A stretch of DNA of 64,000 nucleotides from Daphnia carinata (Eukaryota > Arthropoda > Branchiopoda > Diplostraca > Daphniidae), in NCBI RefSeq assembly GCF_022539665.2, contig NC_081336.1, positions 1,736,001 through 1,800,000 on the forward strand, given 5' to 3'. The position numbers and the translations under genes are program-made. Under the pieces are notes generated by a model. It was not told where the DNA came from. It did no database searches and worked only from the letters and a program-made list of their open reading frames with translations. Positions 27,611 through 36,400 of the stretch are shown here, in pieces; position 1 is the first letter of the stretch; every line of letters begins with the position of its first letter.

Positions 27611-27655
27611 AGCACAAGCGTCACCTACGACAACACCAACTTTGCCATATTATAA
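5383..27655 (+). CDS. Rbp: RIM-binding protein (RIMBP): presynaptic scaffold with coiled coils, SH3 and FN3 domains (34 coding exons)
   Basis: RIM-binding proteins link RIM and voltage-gated calcium channels at presynaptic active zones: the SH3 domains bind PxxP-type motifs in both partners. My model joins 34 exons (blocks listed below) with GT-AG borders and consistent phase throughout, total 6,879 nt, 2,292 residues. Order: acidic and Gln-rich N-terminus, about 600 residues of coiled coil, a low-complexity His/Ser linker, SH3-I, linker, FN3 repeats, acidic linker, SH3-II and SH3-III close together, then a Gln/Asn/Pro-rich tail. SH3, FN3, SH3-SH3 is the diagnostic RIMBP layout; the long coiled-coil N-terminus resembles TSPOAP1/insect Rbp. 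Two donors are weak (GTTGTC after 16368, GTTTTT after 21816). At 22 kb it is far larger than its neighbours because of repeat-filled introns. The family call is firm; the exact set of N-terminal exons in any one transcript is not. Confidence 0.9.
7521..7624 (+). promoter_or_regulatory. Candidate internal promoter: TATA box and CRE ahead of the alternative first exon
   Basis: A TATAAAAG box lies at 7521-7528 and a perfect palindromic CRE, TGACGTCA, at 7617-7624. Both stand upstream of the ATG at 7725, which has an in-frame TGA directly before it (7719-7721). CRE sites bind CREB/ATF factors. The arrangement suits an activity-regulated internal neuronal promoter, but this is inference from motifs alone. 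Confidence 0.4.
7725..8618 (+). CDS. Rbp: Probable alternative first coding exon of RIMBP
   Basis: An 894-nt open exon begins with ATG at 7725 (MDTGETRVQVERN), is preceded at once by an in-frame stop, and ends CGACAG at a GTATCC donor in phase 0. The next exon of the main gene (10397) also starts in phase 0, so the 298-residue segment could replace exons 1-3. Its sequence is low in complexity: Arg-rich start, a proline stretch TPPPKPPR, Ser-rich middle, an Asp run near 8400-8450, then a better-looking end PLYDQGNDDFRLEDARLLW. I recognise no domain. The opposite strand is also open over part of it, which weakens the coding evidence. It could instead be an intronic open frame. Confidence 0.45.
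8619..10396 (+). other. Large RIMBP intron
   Basis: This is non-coding, with long poly(T) and poly(A) runs (for example 9070-9097, 9470-9495, 9640-9658, 10020-10038) and poly(G)/poly(C) tracts. The open frames here are products of homopolymers (Phe- or Lys-rich peptides). I see no exon with matched acceptor, donor and coding composition. Confidence 0.6.
10397..12416 (+). CDS. Rbp: RIMBP coiled-coil exons 4-7
   Basis: Exons 10397-10516, 10720-10872, 11616-11891 and 12282-12416 are all phase 0 at both ends. The peptides are strongly helical and charged: HVSQLQRQQRILSSENEQL, then a Glu/Arg/Gln-rich stretch with RKKNAELAIQTKKLEEKV, then a Gln/His run followed by LTEREKEIGRLKEKLRDL, then LEGLLKLVSKERLQLERNF. 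Heptad spacing of Leu fits a long parallel coiled coil. Because every exon is symmetric in phase 0, any could be skipped without a frameshift. Confidence 0.8.
12417..15154 (+). other. Large RIMBP intron with CA/TG microsatellites and G/C tracts
   Basis: The intron holds (CA)n/(TG)n arrays near 13019-13040, 13149-13169, 13190-13210, 14485-14514 and 14593-14613, poly(G) tracts near 12170, 12698, 14572 and 14699, and poly(C) near 13272. A more complex island at 13680-13880 is open in several frames, but I found no acceptor/donor pair in phase, so it is not called as an exon. Confidence 0.6.
15155..16368 (+). CDS. Rbp: RIMBP coiled-coil exons 8-12
   Basis: Exons 15155-15301, 15437-15493, 15630-15719, 15966-16088 and 16207-16368 are all phase 0. 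Leucine-heptad coiled coil continues: ALEATNVQLRRQVEQLELL, VLAERLKAKSEYSQDL, VIDKNAELTIENCDLKKQV, QSEVAQLKEKMASLDHVL, SVNELRTAQAQLGLLASNK. The last exon uses a GT donor with poor downstream match (GTTGTC). The 57-nt exon at 15437 sits just after a run of 22 C. Confidence 0.8.
16526..18235 (+). CDS. Rbp: RIMBP linker exons 13-16, including a conserved helical segment
   Basis: Exons 16526-16718, 16809-16919, 16984-17193 and 17954-18235; junction phase changes here from 0 to 1. The first ends the coiled coil (RIRELERKMELQNVRHDEL) and enters His/Ser-rich sequence. The third ends in IERIMAKIEQDNRVLAELD, a helical block I associate with the RIMBP family just ahead of SH3-I. The fourth is His/Gln-rich (long CACCAC and CAACAA runs) and probably disordered. 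The donor of the first exon runs straight into a (TA)n stretch. Confidence 0.8.
19393..20344 (+). CDS. Rbp: RIMBP exons 17-18 with SH3-I
   Basis: Exons 19393-19946 and 20014-20344. After about 135 residues of Ser/Thr/Gly/Ala-rich linker the SH3 fold begins: YVYLAKYTYDPF, AEVSLAAGDYVLVWGNMDE, then across the intron DGFYEGELLDGRKGLVPSNF. The Asp/Glu-rich RT loop, the WGNMDEDGFYEGEL n-Src region and the GLVPSNF 3-10 helix are all present. The SH3 is split by the intron right after MDE, a split point like that seen in SH3-II. A Gln-run linker follows (20280-20295). Confidence 0.9.
20492..21174 (+). CDS. Rbp: RIMBP linker exons 19-20
   Basis: Exons 20492-20563 (72 nt) and 21076-21174 (99 nt), phase 1 to phase 1. 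The second encodes ARQALDWGLMELQEFLEDE, a short acidic helix between SH3-I and the FN3 block. The rest of this interval is intron with poly(T) and a G tract at 20936-20946. Confidence 0.75.
21596..22663 (+). CDS. Rbp: RIMBP exons 21-23: fibronectin type III repeats
   Basis: Exons 21596-21816, 21886-22450 and 22515-22663. Three FN3-type repeats can be followed. The first contains SILIGWNHPEG and ASYHVYVDG. The second runs from VPSAPTCVRVSHVTATSALI to the FRTLPKG boundary and contains LSPNTIYRVTVKAKN. The third starts PDPPVDVQVELGPQDG with LLVTWLPV and GYAVYADGRKV. These are the signature Trp, Tyr and Leu core positions of FN3. In the family these sit between SH3-I and SH3-II. The donor after 21816 is unusual (AAA then GTTTTT) but the join restores frame into PHRISVRSV. 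Confidence 0.88.
22811..23697 (+). CDS. Rbp: RIMBP acidic linker exons 24-26
   Basis: Exons 22811-22924, 23089-23175 and 23556-23697. The first two are acidic (EDEVECESEPVVASEEDIVG, then ERPSELSDIAEEPEEYQDC); the third is Asn/Gly-rich. Such an acidic stretch between FN3 and SH3-II is common in the family. No domain is visible. Confidence 0.78.
23823..24401 (+). CDS. Rbp: RIMBP exons 27-28 with SH3-II
   Basis: Exons 23823-24196 and 24273-24401. A Gln/Arg/Asn-rich lead is followed by IFVALFDYDPPTMSPNPDA, EELPFREGQLIKV and, across the intron, GDKDADGFYWGEVAGRSGYV ending in VPCNM. ALFDYDP is the canonical SH3 start and DGFYWGE the n-Src/core Trp region; the usual PSN of the 3-10 helix reads PCN. 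The domain should bind PxxP peptides of RIM and calcium channels. Confidence 0.9.
24491..24921 (+). CDS. Rbp: RIMBP exon 29 with SH3-III
   Basis: A single exon, phase 0 to phase 2. It carries an Arg-rich lead, then MIALYDYDPQELSPNVDA, VELSFQTGDIIYVYGDMDDD, GFYLGELRGQRGLVPSNF and a Gln/Gly-rich end. Unlike SH3-I and SH3-II this domain is not split by an intron. Two tandem C-terminal SH3 domains are the hallmark of RIMBP. Confidence 0.92.
25001..27655 (+). CDS. Rbp: RIMBP C-terminal exons 30-34 with a 26-nt microexon
   Basis: Exons 25001-25137, 26035-26060, 26881-26986, 27063-27567 and 27613-27655 (stop TAA 27653-27655). The 26-nt exon (ACGTCTACTC... to CACGAG, peptide DVYSPDRHE with its split codon) is needed: joining 25137 directly to 26881 would meet a stop within about a dozen codons, while the microexon restores frame. 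The tail is Asn/Gln/Pro-rich with a Gln run at 27400-27425 and ends KFGLTSVTYDNTNFAIL. No domain is recognised. Confidence 0.75.
25477..25501 (+). repeat. Interstitial (TTAGG)5 telomere-type repeat
   Basis: Five perfect tandem TTAGG units lie inside a RIMBP intron. TTAGG is the telomeric repeat of most arthropods. A short interstitial array like this usually marks an old double-strand-break repair or is chance expansion. Confidence 0.85.
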
Positions 27656-29000
27656 AATAGTGAGTATAGCCACATTTGATCAGCCAAATGGGATGTTAGC
27701 TTGATTGCAAGCCAAAAAAAAAAAAAATTGAAGGGAACGCACACACATTTCTCTGTCTCTTTTTTTCTCCTTGTCTATTGCATTGTACATTTCAAAGAGG
27801 AAATTTTTTTTTCTTCTTCTTCTTCTTTTTTTTTTTTTGTCATTGGTTACGACGTTTTTCCACTCTATTTCACTTGTCTGTTTATTATACTCAAAGAGAG
27901 GAGCAAATTGATATTTTTCTTTTCATTTGGTAAGGCTCTTGTCAGTTTTTTTTTCGTTTTTTTTATGTGTGCTTGTCTGTACATAAGATAGAACTTTGCA
28001 AAAAAGAAATTTGAATTTTTGTTTTCTTTCAAAACTTTGGGGCCGTGAATCTTTTTGCTTCTTTCCCACACACAATTGTTAGAAATAAATGATTTCGTGT
28101 TATTATCCTCCTCCTCATTACCCAAGAAACATTCCCTTCTCCCTAAATGACAGCCGTGCCCTTCTTTCTCTATTTGCATTGATATACATATAAAAATGTT
28201 AGAGGTCAATTTTCTAACAAGCTATTTACATACTATTTACATATCAAATTCTCTCTTTTCTCTCTGTCTCTTTTTTCTCTTGACCACAATTTCCTTATTT
28301 CCTATTAGTTGGCTTCATCTCATATTTTCTTCTCCCCATTTGAGCAGCTTGTTAACATTAACAACAAAAAGTTTGTTTCCTTTCACTGTGCAAAAAAAAA
28401 TCTAACTCATAACGCGTGAGCCAAGTTATGCGTGTTTTTCTGTGTGCGTGTGCTGTTTTTCCAATTCCTCGCATCAACACTTTTTTCCACTTCACACATT
28501 TTTTCCGTCTCCCGATTTATGGTTTTTTTGTTCCATTAGTCTCCTCCCATCTCTCTTTATTACTGCAATTATTATGATGTTCGTTATGGTTATAACTATA
28601 TCTTTACATACAATTCTCTATATTATGTGTACTGTACAAATGACATACAGAAAAACAAACCAAAAACTAATTAATTAGGGCAAACAATACCGCAAGGTAA
28701 AGTCATTGCTAATTTATCTTTCAATTTGCTCAGCTTATTAGATATCGATTCTTTGGAAACTTATCAAGAATCAACGGTCCGTCCATATTAACACTTCACA
28801 GTCAGAAAATATTAAGAACACATTTTCTCTGGCAATATGGCAATCCGTTTTACCCAAAAAACATATCGGCTCTGTTTTACTTAAGGCCTTTTTTTCCTTT
28901 TTTTTAATTTTTCGTAATGACCTTTGCGTCCACAAGAGGCGCCTTAAACCGTGACACATCGGGTAGTTTTTTTTTGGACAGCATTTCTAGATTTGCTTAA
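27656..29000 (+). other. RIMBP 3' UTR and downstream DNA
   Basis: This is T-rich sequence after the stop. An AATAAA hexamer at 28084-28089 is a possible polyadenylation signal. I see no gene here; open frames at 28196-28405 and 28442-28678 are Phe/Ser/Leu-rich low-complexity peptides. Confidence 0.5.
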
Positions 29001-29039
29001 CGTGAGCAGTGCTGTTTGCCTTCGCTAGATTTTACTTCT

Positions 29040-31100
29040 TGACCTCGTGGTTTTGGTGATTTTCGGGATTAAATCTACTCATTTTTCACATGGGGACATG
29101 GATCAAGAATGTAATCGGAATTTCGACTCACCTTGGTAGGTATGTATTATGTTGTTCAATTTCCAATTGTCTTAATATAATTGTAACAATTTAATAATTT
29201 AATGTTAACAATTGTCGTAATCTTTGATTACTGACTTGAGTCAATTGATGATACTTATATCTGATTCAATTTGAGAATGGCATACTATGTTGTCTTCGAA
29301 AGACTAAGATTGCAGTATTCACATTTAGCATCCATCTTTGTTCTGACCTCTATATAATCTAGGTAATAGACTGTTTTGTTCTGATATGAATTTTTCTGTC
29401 CAGGTTACTTAATGTTGATGGACTTCTATTACAGCGGAACAATTACCGCTAGTACTTGCAGCAGTAACAGCACATGAACAATATTGAAGCTTTTGTAAAA
29501 AATACACCAGAAGCCATGAGGGAGAGGGTTCACAAGGACTGGCAGATGTTTTGATTTTGCCCTAGATCTAAGGGAACTGTCTTTCAAAAGGTAATATATT
29601 GTTTTATGGGCACCACGTTTAAAACATCTTCACCAGCATTTCAGAAACTTCTTCACCTAAGCAATCCCAGACATTGATCTACATTGCATCTGTTGCCGTT
29701 GTATTTTCACGTTTGCCTTGGCGTCTTCGGTGCATCACAGTTCTTGTTCGCGCCGATGATTCTCGTTCATGGTAAGACTGAAGATGTATTTATTAGATTA
29801 CCGTTCATCATTAGACAATGTGTTGTTTCAATCTTGTCATTTATTTCTCTTGACAGAGCTTTTGGACAAGGTATCACATTGAAAACCACCGCAAAGAAAA
29901 TTTATTACCTGCTAGAAAAAAAAAAACATGAAAAAAAAGTCGGTGTAAAAATTGTCTTCAGGTTTTCCGAACAACATTATCCCTTGGTAACAATCAGAAG
30001 TTCAACACATTTACCAAAAGATCCAGGGATGCACGCTACAGAAACATGTATGGACACGCTAAAACAGGTATAATTTTTATCTCCTTCGGCAAAATATAAA
30101 TTTTTCAATTGGAACATAGTAGCATAAGTAAAAACAGCAAATATTTTATCGCCTCTTTGATTTTTTGGAAAGCAGGCCCGTCAACAATGAATCTCTCTCT
30201 AGTGGCCCGCCATGTTATTTGCAGAAAAATCCTTCTTACCTCGTGGTTTTGAGTAAGTTCGGTTCTTAACTCCACAGAAAGCTAGTTGATTACATTATTA
30301 TGGTATTTATCGTTGTTTTGAAAATCACAAAATGGCAAAATTAATCATTAAAAAAGCAATGCTTGAGAACTTTCCATAAGGAATAACATTAATCGTTTTA
30401 CTTTCTTTCGTTTACAGTCGGTTTCTCACTTCTAGGATGCCACCAGCCAGCCCAACAAACAGAGGAATTTTAGGCATTTGTGGGCGAAGGTGGAAATGGT
30501 TGACGCCTGTTAGTGCCTGTTGGTTGTAACCCCGATTTTGCTTTGATTTTTATTTTCAATGGTGCATACACATCGTTGAGTTGCTGGTAATTGTAATAAC
30601 CAACATTATCTGTTAAGTCTTTCGAAAAATCGAAAGACCTATCAAGGTATAATTATTCTGAAAACATTGTTTCCTTCTAATACTTTCTCTCTAGGTTACT
30701 TAATGTTGATGGATTTACATTATGCCAGAAAATACACCAGCAATTAGCCACCAGGGAGTGGGTTTACGAGGACTACCTTGCCATGCTAAAAGTGTTAGGT
30801 TTCCCTAGGATCTGCGTAAACGTCAACACAGAATATATGGTTTCATCGGACAAACAAACTAAACAAATAAAGGTAAGATAAAAACGAGTGTTGTAGATTA
30901 CAAGACATGCTTCTCTGTTTTGGCCGATCTATTTTTTTTCTTTGCGACGGAACATGTGATTTCAATGGTGCCGATGATTCGTGTTAATGGGTAACGTTAA
31001 TGGTGCGTACCTGTGACTATTCATACGCCAAACAGCTGGCAAGAGATGAGAAGTACCATTTTAAACGGAAACATGTAAAATCTTTTTATACTAAACGACA
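29040..31100 (+). repeat. Diverged direct tandem duplication, about 1.2-1.3 kb apart
   Basis: Three matching landmarks occur in the same order in both copies. GGTTACTTAATGTTGATGGA is at 29403 and 30694. An AAAATACACCAG segment is near 29498 and 30727. A GCCGATGATTC...GTTAATGG-like segment is near 29752 and 30971. CCTCGTGGTTTTG also occurs at 29042 and 30239. The copies have drifted with indels, so the duplication is old. It may be a decayed gene or transposon family; I do not recognise it. Confidence 0.6.
30695..30872 (+). pseudogene. Exon-like open segment in the second copy of the 29-31 kb duplication
   Basis: After a good acceptor (TTTCTCTCTAG) one frame is open to a donor (AAG then GTAAGA): 178 nt, with peptide parts LLNVDGFTLCQKIHQQLATR and LAMLKVLGFPRICVNV, which look like ordinary protein. 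The matching segment of the first copy (near 29403-29580) is broken by stops and gaps. I cannot name a family, and no convincing flanking exons were found. It could be a surviving exon of a decayed gene. Confidence 0.35.
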
Positions 31101-32096
31101 GTTTGATGTGGGTCAGGAACGCTTCTGAAAAGCCGCGGGTGACACTCTTTTGAAATTCCCGTTCCAAATCATGTATTTTCGTGGGAATCTCTTGGATTTT
31201 GAATAAACAATTGTTCCCTAATTCCTTTTTGTTTCGCTTTTATTCTGGTTGTAAACAAAAAAACTAGATGTCGCTGGTGCGCTTCTAAAATGGTGGTGTG
31301 TTTACCTGCGACAGTGATGTGAGCATTGAAACCTGTGTTTGAAAGTTTTTGTTTAAGTTGTTATAGTCGAGTAGAAAGTTACATAAAACTAACGTCTGTT
31401 GATTGTTTTATTCCCTGTGTTGTTTTTTGGAAGTGAAGCACACCAAATAGTTATTTTTTTTTGTAACAGGCAATCTTGTAAGCTATGCAAGATGCCAATT
31501 CCAAACAGTCACAGATTGCTCTGTTAAAAAACTATGACGTTAGCATTCCATCGTGCTACTCTATTGCGTTATTTAGAGGTATTTAACTTTTACGTGGCCA
31601 TTAGTATACCATTTGGCATGATTCTGACTTTAAGGTCTAGCTTGTGAAACTTACAACGGAAAGAATGCTAACCAGGAAGAACGTCACCAGTGATGTGCAT
31701 TCTTAGAAGCAGCACACCACTGTCTAATTCGACTACACCTTTGCCTAGTCATCAGAATCAGTTTTAATCTGATTAATGGATGGTGCACCTATTTGTTTGG
31801 TTTCCAATGCCTAACCATTACCAACCAACGCAAGTAGACAAGGACATCAAAACCAATCCGTTTTGGTATTTCAAGTTTGAGGCTTATCTAGTGTTGCCTT
31901 TCTTTAAATTTCATATCCTGTCGTAGGTCTGCCAAGCCTTCACCTTCTTCAGCAAAAGTACCAGCCCTACAGCTTCTGCAGTCTTTAGACAACAGGCATA
32001 GGTAACTTGCCTTCTCTGTTATAATTACACCAATAATTTTATATTCCACATGTAGTGACACGTTTTCTTTTTCATATTTATCATTTATACTGTTCA
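31100..32096. other. Gene-poor DNA
   Basis: No exon structure or long open frame was seen. A segment near 31455-31585 resembles one near 37055-37170 (shared patches include GCATTCCATCGTGCTA against GCATTCCATCATGCTA), so it is probably an old dispersed repeat. Confidence 0.4.
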
Positions 32097-32099
32097 GCC

Positions 32100-32450
32100 C
32101 TCTTCACCAGGGTTTTCGCCCCGTCCGTCGTCTAGTCCGTCGCCCAGTCTTCGCGTCGCCCGTCGCCCCGTCTTTGCCTCGCCCGTCGCCCCATCTTCGC
32201 CTCGCCCGTCGCACCGTCTTGGCCTCGCCCGACCCCCCATCTTCGCCTCGCCCGCCGCCCCATCTTCGCCTCGCCCGTCGCACCGTCTTCGCCTCGTCTG
32301 TCTTCACCTCGCCCGTCGTCACCTCGCCCGTCGCACCGTCTTCGCCTCGTCTGTCTTCACCTCGCCCGTCGTCGCCTCGTGGTCGTGCCATCCTTTTTTT
32401 TCGCCCATCACCGTGTCGCTGTCTCGTCCGCCGCCTCGTCATCGCGTTAT
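32100..32450. repeat. GC-rich minisatellite
   Basis: The segment is built from variants of TCGCCTCGCCCGTCG and CCGTCTTCGCCTCG with periods of about 15-21 bp, in a region that is otherwise AT-rich. Both strands stay open through it (32174-32485 plus, 32104-32442 minus), giving Arg/Ser/Pro-rich or Arg/Gly/Asp-rich repeat peptides. That is expected from the repeat unit and is not evidence of a gene. Confidence 0.75.
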
Positions 32451-32496
32451 CTTCGTGGTATCGTTATATTTTGGCTAGTATGTAATGTGCAATGTT

Positions 32497-32816
32497 AACT
32501 AACCCGTTGGCTGCCACCCACCTTTGATTCCCCTTTTTTTTTTAGCTTGACAGGGACGGGCCGCGCTGTTCTGCTCCATGGTCTATCTGCCATGGCGTGG
32601 AGCAGCGCCACTGCCCAAGATTGGCCGAATGGCCCCAAAGGCAATGCACCACAGGGAAATCCCTTGATCGATGCGATAGATGAGACCTGGGGTGTGCATT
32701 CCCGTAAAGGTCTCATCGTCGTGTCAGCCCGGGCCACCCGGCCCCTTTGGTCGCTATCCCTTTGATAGCGACAGTAGCGATTGTAGATAGGTGGCGTGGC
32801 AGCCAACGGGTTAGTT
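32497..32816. mobile_element. 320-bp terminal-inverted-repeat element with internal hairpins (MITE-like)
   Basis: The ends are near-perfect 21-bp inverted repeats containing CTAACCCGTTGGCTGCCAC on the left (32497-32517) and its complement on the right (32796-32816). Inside are several further perfect stems: CTGCTCCA 32571-32578 with TGGAGCAG 32598-32605, CCATGG 32576-32581 with 32590-32595, GATGAGACCT 32679-32688 with 32708-32717, GGGCC 32731-32735 with 32740-32744, and GTCGCTATC 32750-32758 with 32764-32772. The element is GC-rich and has no transposase frame. No clean target-site duplication was seen at the borders. It is best read as a non-autonomous element or a structured DNA/RNA module. 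Confidence 0.7.
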
Positions 32817-32944
32817 TTAAGTGTATTTGTGTATGTATTTTTGCCTGTATGTGTAAAATGTATAGTGGTGGATTTGTGGGTGGATGGAGGGAAAATAAAA
32901 TGCTTTTTACATCATTTACATTTGTTTTTATTTCTTTATTTGTG

Positions 32945-33022
32945 TATAGACTGATATGGGGATCGAACCCAAGAATTCTAGTATGCCAAGCAGAAGCTTA
33001 ATCATTATTCCATCTACATTTT
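32945..33022 (-). repeat. tRNA-like sequence (SINE-type head)
   Basis: On the minus strand a good B box, GGGTTCGATCCCC (32958-32970), follows a weak A-box-like GATGGAATAATGATTAAGC (32996-33014) at tRNA spacing. The acceptor and anticodon stems do not fold well, so it is a tRNA-derived repeat or relic, not a working tRNA. Confidence 0.45.
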
Positions 33023-33106
33023 GATATCTAGTAAAAGGCATTTCATAATAACCTAGTGTCGACAGTATTCCGACATAGCCATCAAAATCTAAACATACGA
33101 TTTTAA

Positions 33107-33180
33107 GGACAGTAATGGCGCAAAGGTAGCGTGCTGTGCTGGAATGTCAAAGATCTGTGGTTCAAGTCCAAGAACAGCAA
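33107..33180 (+). repeat. tRNA-like sequence (SINE-type head)
   Basis: An A-box-like TGGCGCAAAGGTA (33116-33128) and B-box GGTTCAAGTCC (33159-33169) stand at tRNA spacing. The arms pair poorly. This is consistent with the 5' part of a tRNA-derived SINE. Confidence 0.45.
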
Positions 33181-33330
33181 CTATTGCTCAGAAATATGGG
33201 CCAACATGGCTGAGAATAAGCAAGCGTAGAAAATTCTCAGCGGCTACCTTCCGATCGGAGGATAGAAAGAATTTTTGCCATTTTTCATTATTTCTACATT
33301 TAAACGAGGGCTGTGATAAAATTGACTGCG

Positions 33331-33402
33331 TGGGGCATCTGGGACTTGAACCCTAGACCTTCGGCTTAGGAAGCCGATGCTCTACCACTGAGCCATTTCA
33401 CA
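33331..33402 (-). pseudogene. tRNA-Arg(CCT)-like sequence with broken acceptor stem
   Basis: On the minus strand there is a clear A box TGGCTCAGTGGTAGAGC, a perfect 5-bp anticodon stem (TCGGC with GCCGA) around loop TTCCTAA with anticodon CCT, and a B box GGTTCAAGTCCC. The 3' acceptor half reads ATGCCCCA but the 5' side (TGTGAAA) cannot pair with it, and the T stem has a mismatch. It is a tRNA pseudogene or the head of a tRNA-derived SINE. No intact tRNA gene was found in the window. Confidence 0.65.
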
Positions 33403-36400
33403 TATTTTAATACTACTATTACTAATAGTGATTTTAGGAATGAGTTTTGCGCGATCACCACAGTTCCGTTGAAATAACAGTGTGTATGAAATTGTGAATT
33501 TGTCAAACAACAAAAAAACGGCACATTTTCAGAATTTTTTTTTAACTTGTACAAAAAGGACAAGCTAACAGAAAAAATCTGCCATTTTTAACAAGGCGAA
33601 ACAGGGCACATGAAAACATCGACACAATCTTACGAACTGATTTGTGAATCTAAATAATTTTTTTCCTACCTTTTCTTCTACGGCAAGGCATCGTTTGTTC
33701 TCTGGCACAGCCCACCGTCCAGAAAAATGCATCCACCATACATCAAGCTGAATGCAGTCAGACCCGGATCTCGTTCATACGGCTGCTGGCGTGGTCGCTG
33801 GCTGTAGCAATTAGCGTCGAAACGCGGCGCCCCTTCAAACTCCATGTGGATAGATGGCGGATGCAAATGTTGCGTAGCTCGGATTTAATGATGATGCTTT
33901 GGCTGAAGGAAATCAATGGCAGATGTTAATTTGTATTTTAAAATATGGTTTATTGGTCTAAAGAATCAATAATAATTACCTTGCTGACTTATAGTTTGCA
34001 CTGTTATTGATATTGTCCTAAAACTCAATCTCCATTCATCAATACTTTCAGCACTTTTATGGCTGATGTATGGTCTGGAAAGCTTTCAAGATCCACATCT
34101 TCTGTGAAAGCTAACACCATCACATCACAAACTGGTTATGGTTATGGAGTAATATGGTCCAAAACTTTACAACAAATGAAGAAGCATGATAAGAAAAATT
34201 ATACAGAATTTTGCTCAGAAGGATAAGCAGATACCTGTGGGAAAGAAAGATGTTGGTAGCCTGGAAACTCCAACGATAGAGTCCTGCCTTCCTGAGGAAT
34301 CTATCAATATTTCTTTTTACATGCCTTATTTTTTCTCCTTCGAAAATGAGCTTGTTGGCATTTGCAACTAGGCAAATGAGCTATCAACATTATTAGTTTT
34401 TTTCCACCTTGCATCTGTTTAAATTCATGAAAGAAACATCACATTTTCATCTTTCAGCCACTGTTTCCAATTTTTTTTGTTATTCTAATCATTCTGTAGG
34501 AAAAAAAAAAACAATTTCATACCAGAATTCCATCACACCAATTCCAGGACAAATTGAGCTAATTGAATTGCCTCGCGATTCTTGAACTGCAAGCAGAAAC
34601 GCAACCGGATCTCTTAAACAAAATAAACGAAGATCTTACCAGATATTTGCAAACACACATGATGCAAGCGCAAAACAGTATGGAGACTGCCCCAAAAGGC
34701 TGCCATCTGGTAGAAGTGAAGTGAAACATTTATCCTACCCTAGATTGCTGGATTACTTTTATGTTCCTGAAAATAAACACGCACTATAAAATTGAATGTG
34801 AATGTTTTGAGTACCATGAATGCAACAAAAACAACTTAAATTATACGAATGCACGTCACGCAAGTTGTGCGAAACTGAGCGGATCATGTCAAATAGATTC
34901 TTAATTCGATTTTTGAAATGACCAAGAAGATTCTTTGCGTGAACCGCTATTGTTTCCAACTCAAAACAAACTGGTTTTCTGACATCAGCGTTCAATTCAA
35001 ATCCAAAATCATGTGTTTTTCTAGCAATTCAGGTTACTGAAAAAAAAAAGGGAAGTCTGGCTTGTTTTAAAATCTGAACTGGACTTTCCCTAGATGGCGA
35101 CAAATGATGTCTTCGAAATTGCTCAAATAAATGGTAAACCAGAGAACAGAGGTTACCAATATAAGCGTGGGACAAATGGCGTTTCTAGGGCTCGATCCCG
35201 CTGCACCAATGGGTTATTCGTGACTGAATTCGTAAGTAAATACGACTTTTGCGAAGAGTGACGTGCGGACGCGGGCTGGCTCAAAAACTTTGGCAGCAGT
35301 CCGCAGTTACCTAACACTAAAATAGCCTGCGTATAATACGGGGCGGCAAAATGAAGAATTTGTAAAAACCTATTGCAAGGGCTTAATGACGCATCAAAAC
35401 GCATTCCTTCCTTTTCGCCATCCCGTTTCTGGTGATGTCAAAGATTTTACCACAACTCATCATATCGGATAAAAAGGCGGCAGACAATCAACATTCCATG
35501 CCGTGACTTTCCATTGTATATTAAATTTTTTCTCCATTGCCATCCTGCTTCATTTAAAACACATTTATGAAATTAATGTAAAAGAAAGACTTCAATTTAC
35601 CTGCCAACTGTGATTCCCAAGGTATTAAAACACTCACAATAGTGTTAGTAGCAGTTGACGTTCCTTAAACGCTGACATTAATTCGCGCATATTTTTATGT
35701 ATGCAAGTAACATATGAGTGGTTCCGTTGGACTCATTGATTTTAATGACAGCTCTCCTAAAAGATGGCAAGCAATGAAGAAGAAATTTTTTTCGATTGAC
35801 AAAAAGTAGTGGATTACCTAAGCTCATGTTTGGAGTCGATCCAAAGCGATTTTAGGAAATCGTATCCATAATTTTATTTAAACGTTGATTTAACTGATCT
35901 TCATGGGGATAAGGATAGGCAGCTTAAATGTCATCAATAACTCCTAGAAAATCCATACAACGATCTGCTTTCATGGAAGTGGGTCCAAAATCATATCCTA
36001 CATACGCAAGCCAAATGAGCTCATTAGTAGAATGTCTTGCACTCGAGTAGGATTGACTTGCCTTGATGAATTTCTGTGTCAAGGTTTGTCTTGCCCCATT
36101 GGTGATGCTTTACGGCCAACTATCAAGCCATATTAGTAACAAAGACCTTCTAAGGACTACACAAATTATCACTGCGTGGATCTTCAATAAAACTTTACAA
36201 CGATAATTGTTTTGGTCAGTAAACATAAACATATCTATTACTTATGTGATCGGAAATGCATGGCTGCTGATTTATGGTGAGAGATATTCATTACACTTGG
36301 GTTAGACATTTTCTGAAGTCCTGGTCGTCAGGCCCCTACTTTCTTTTAGCAGTGTTCTGCCTAATATGACAAATATTTGACTAAAGTTAGAAAACCAAGC

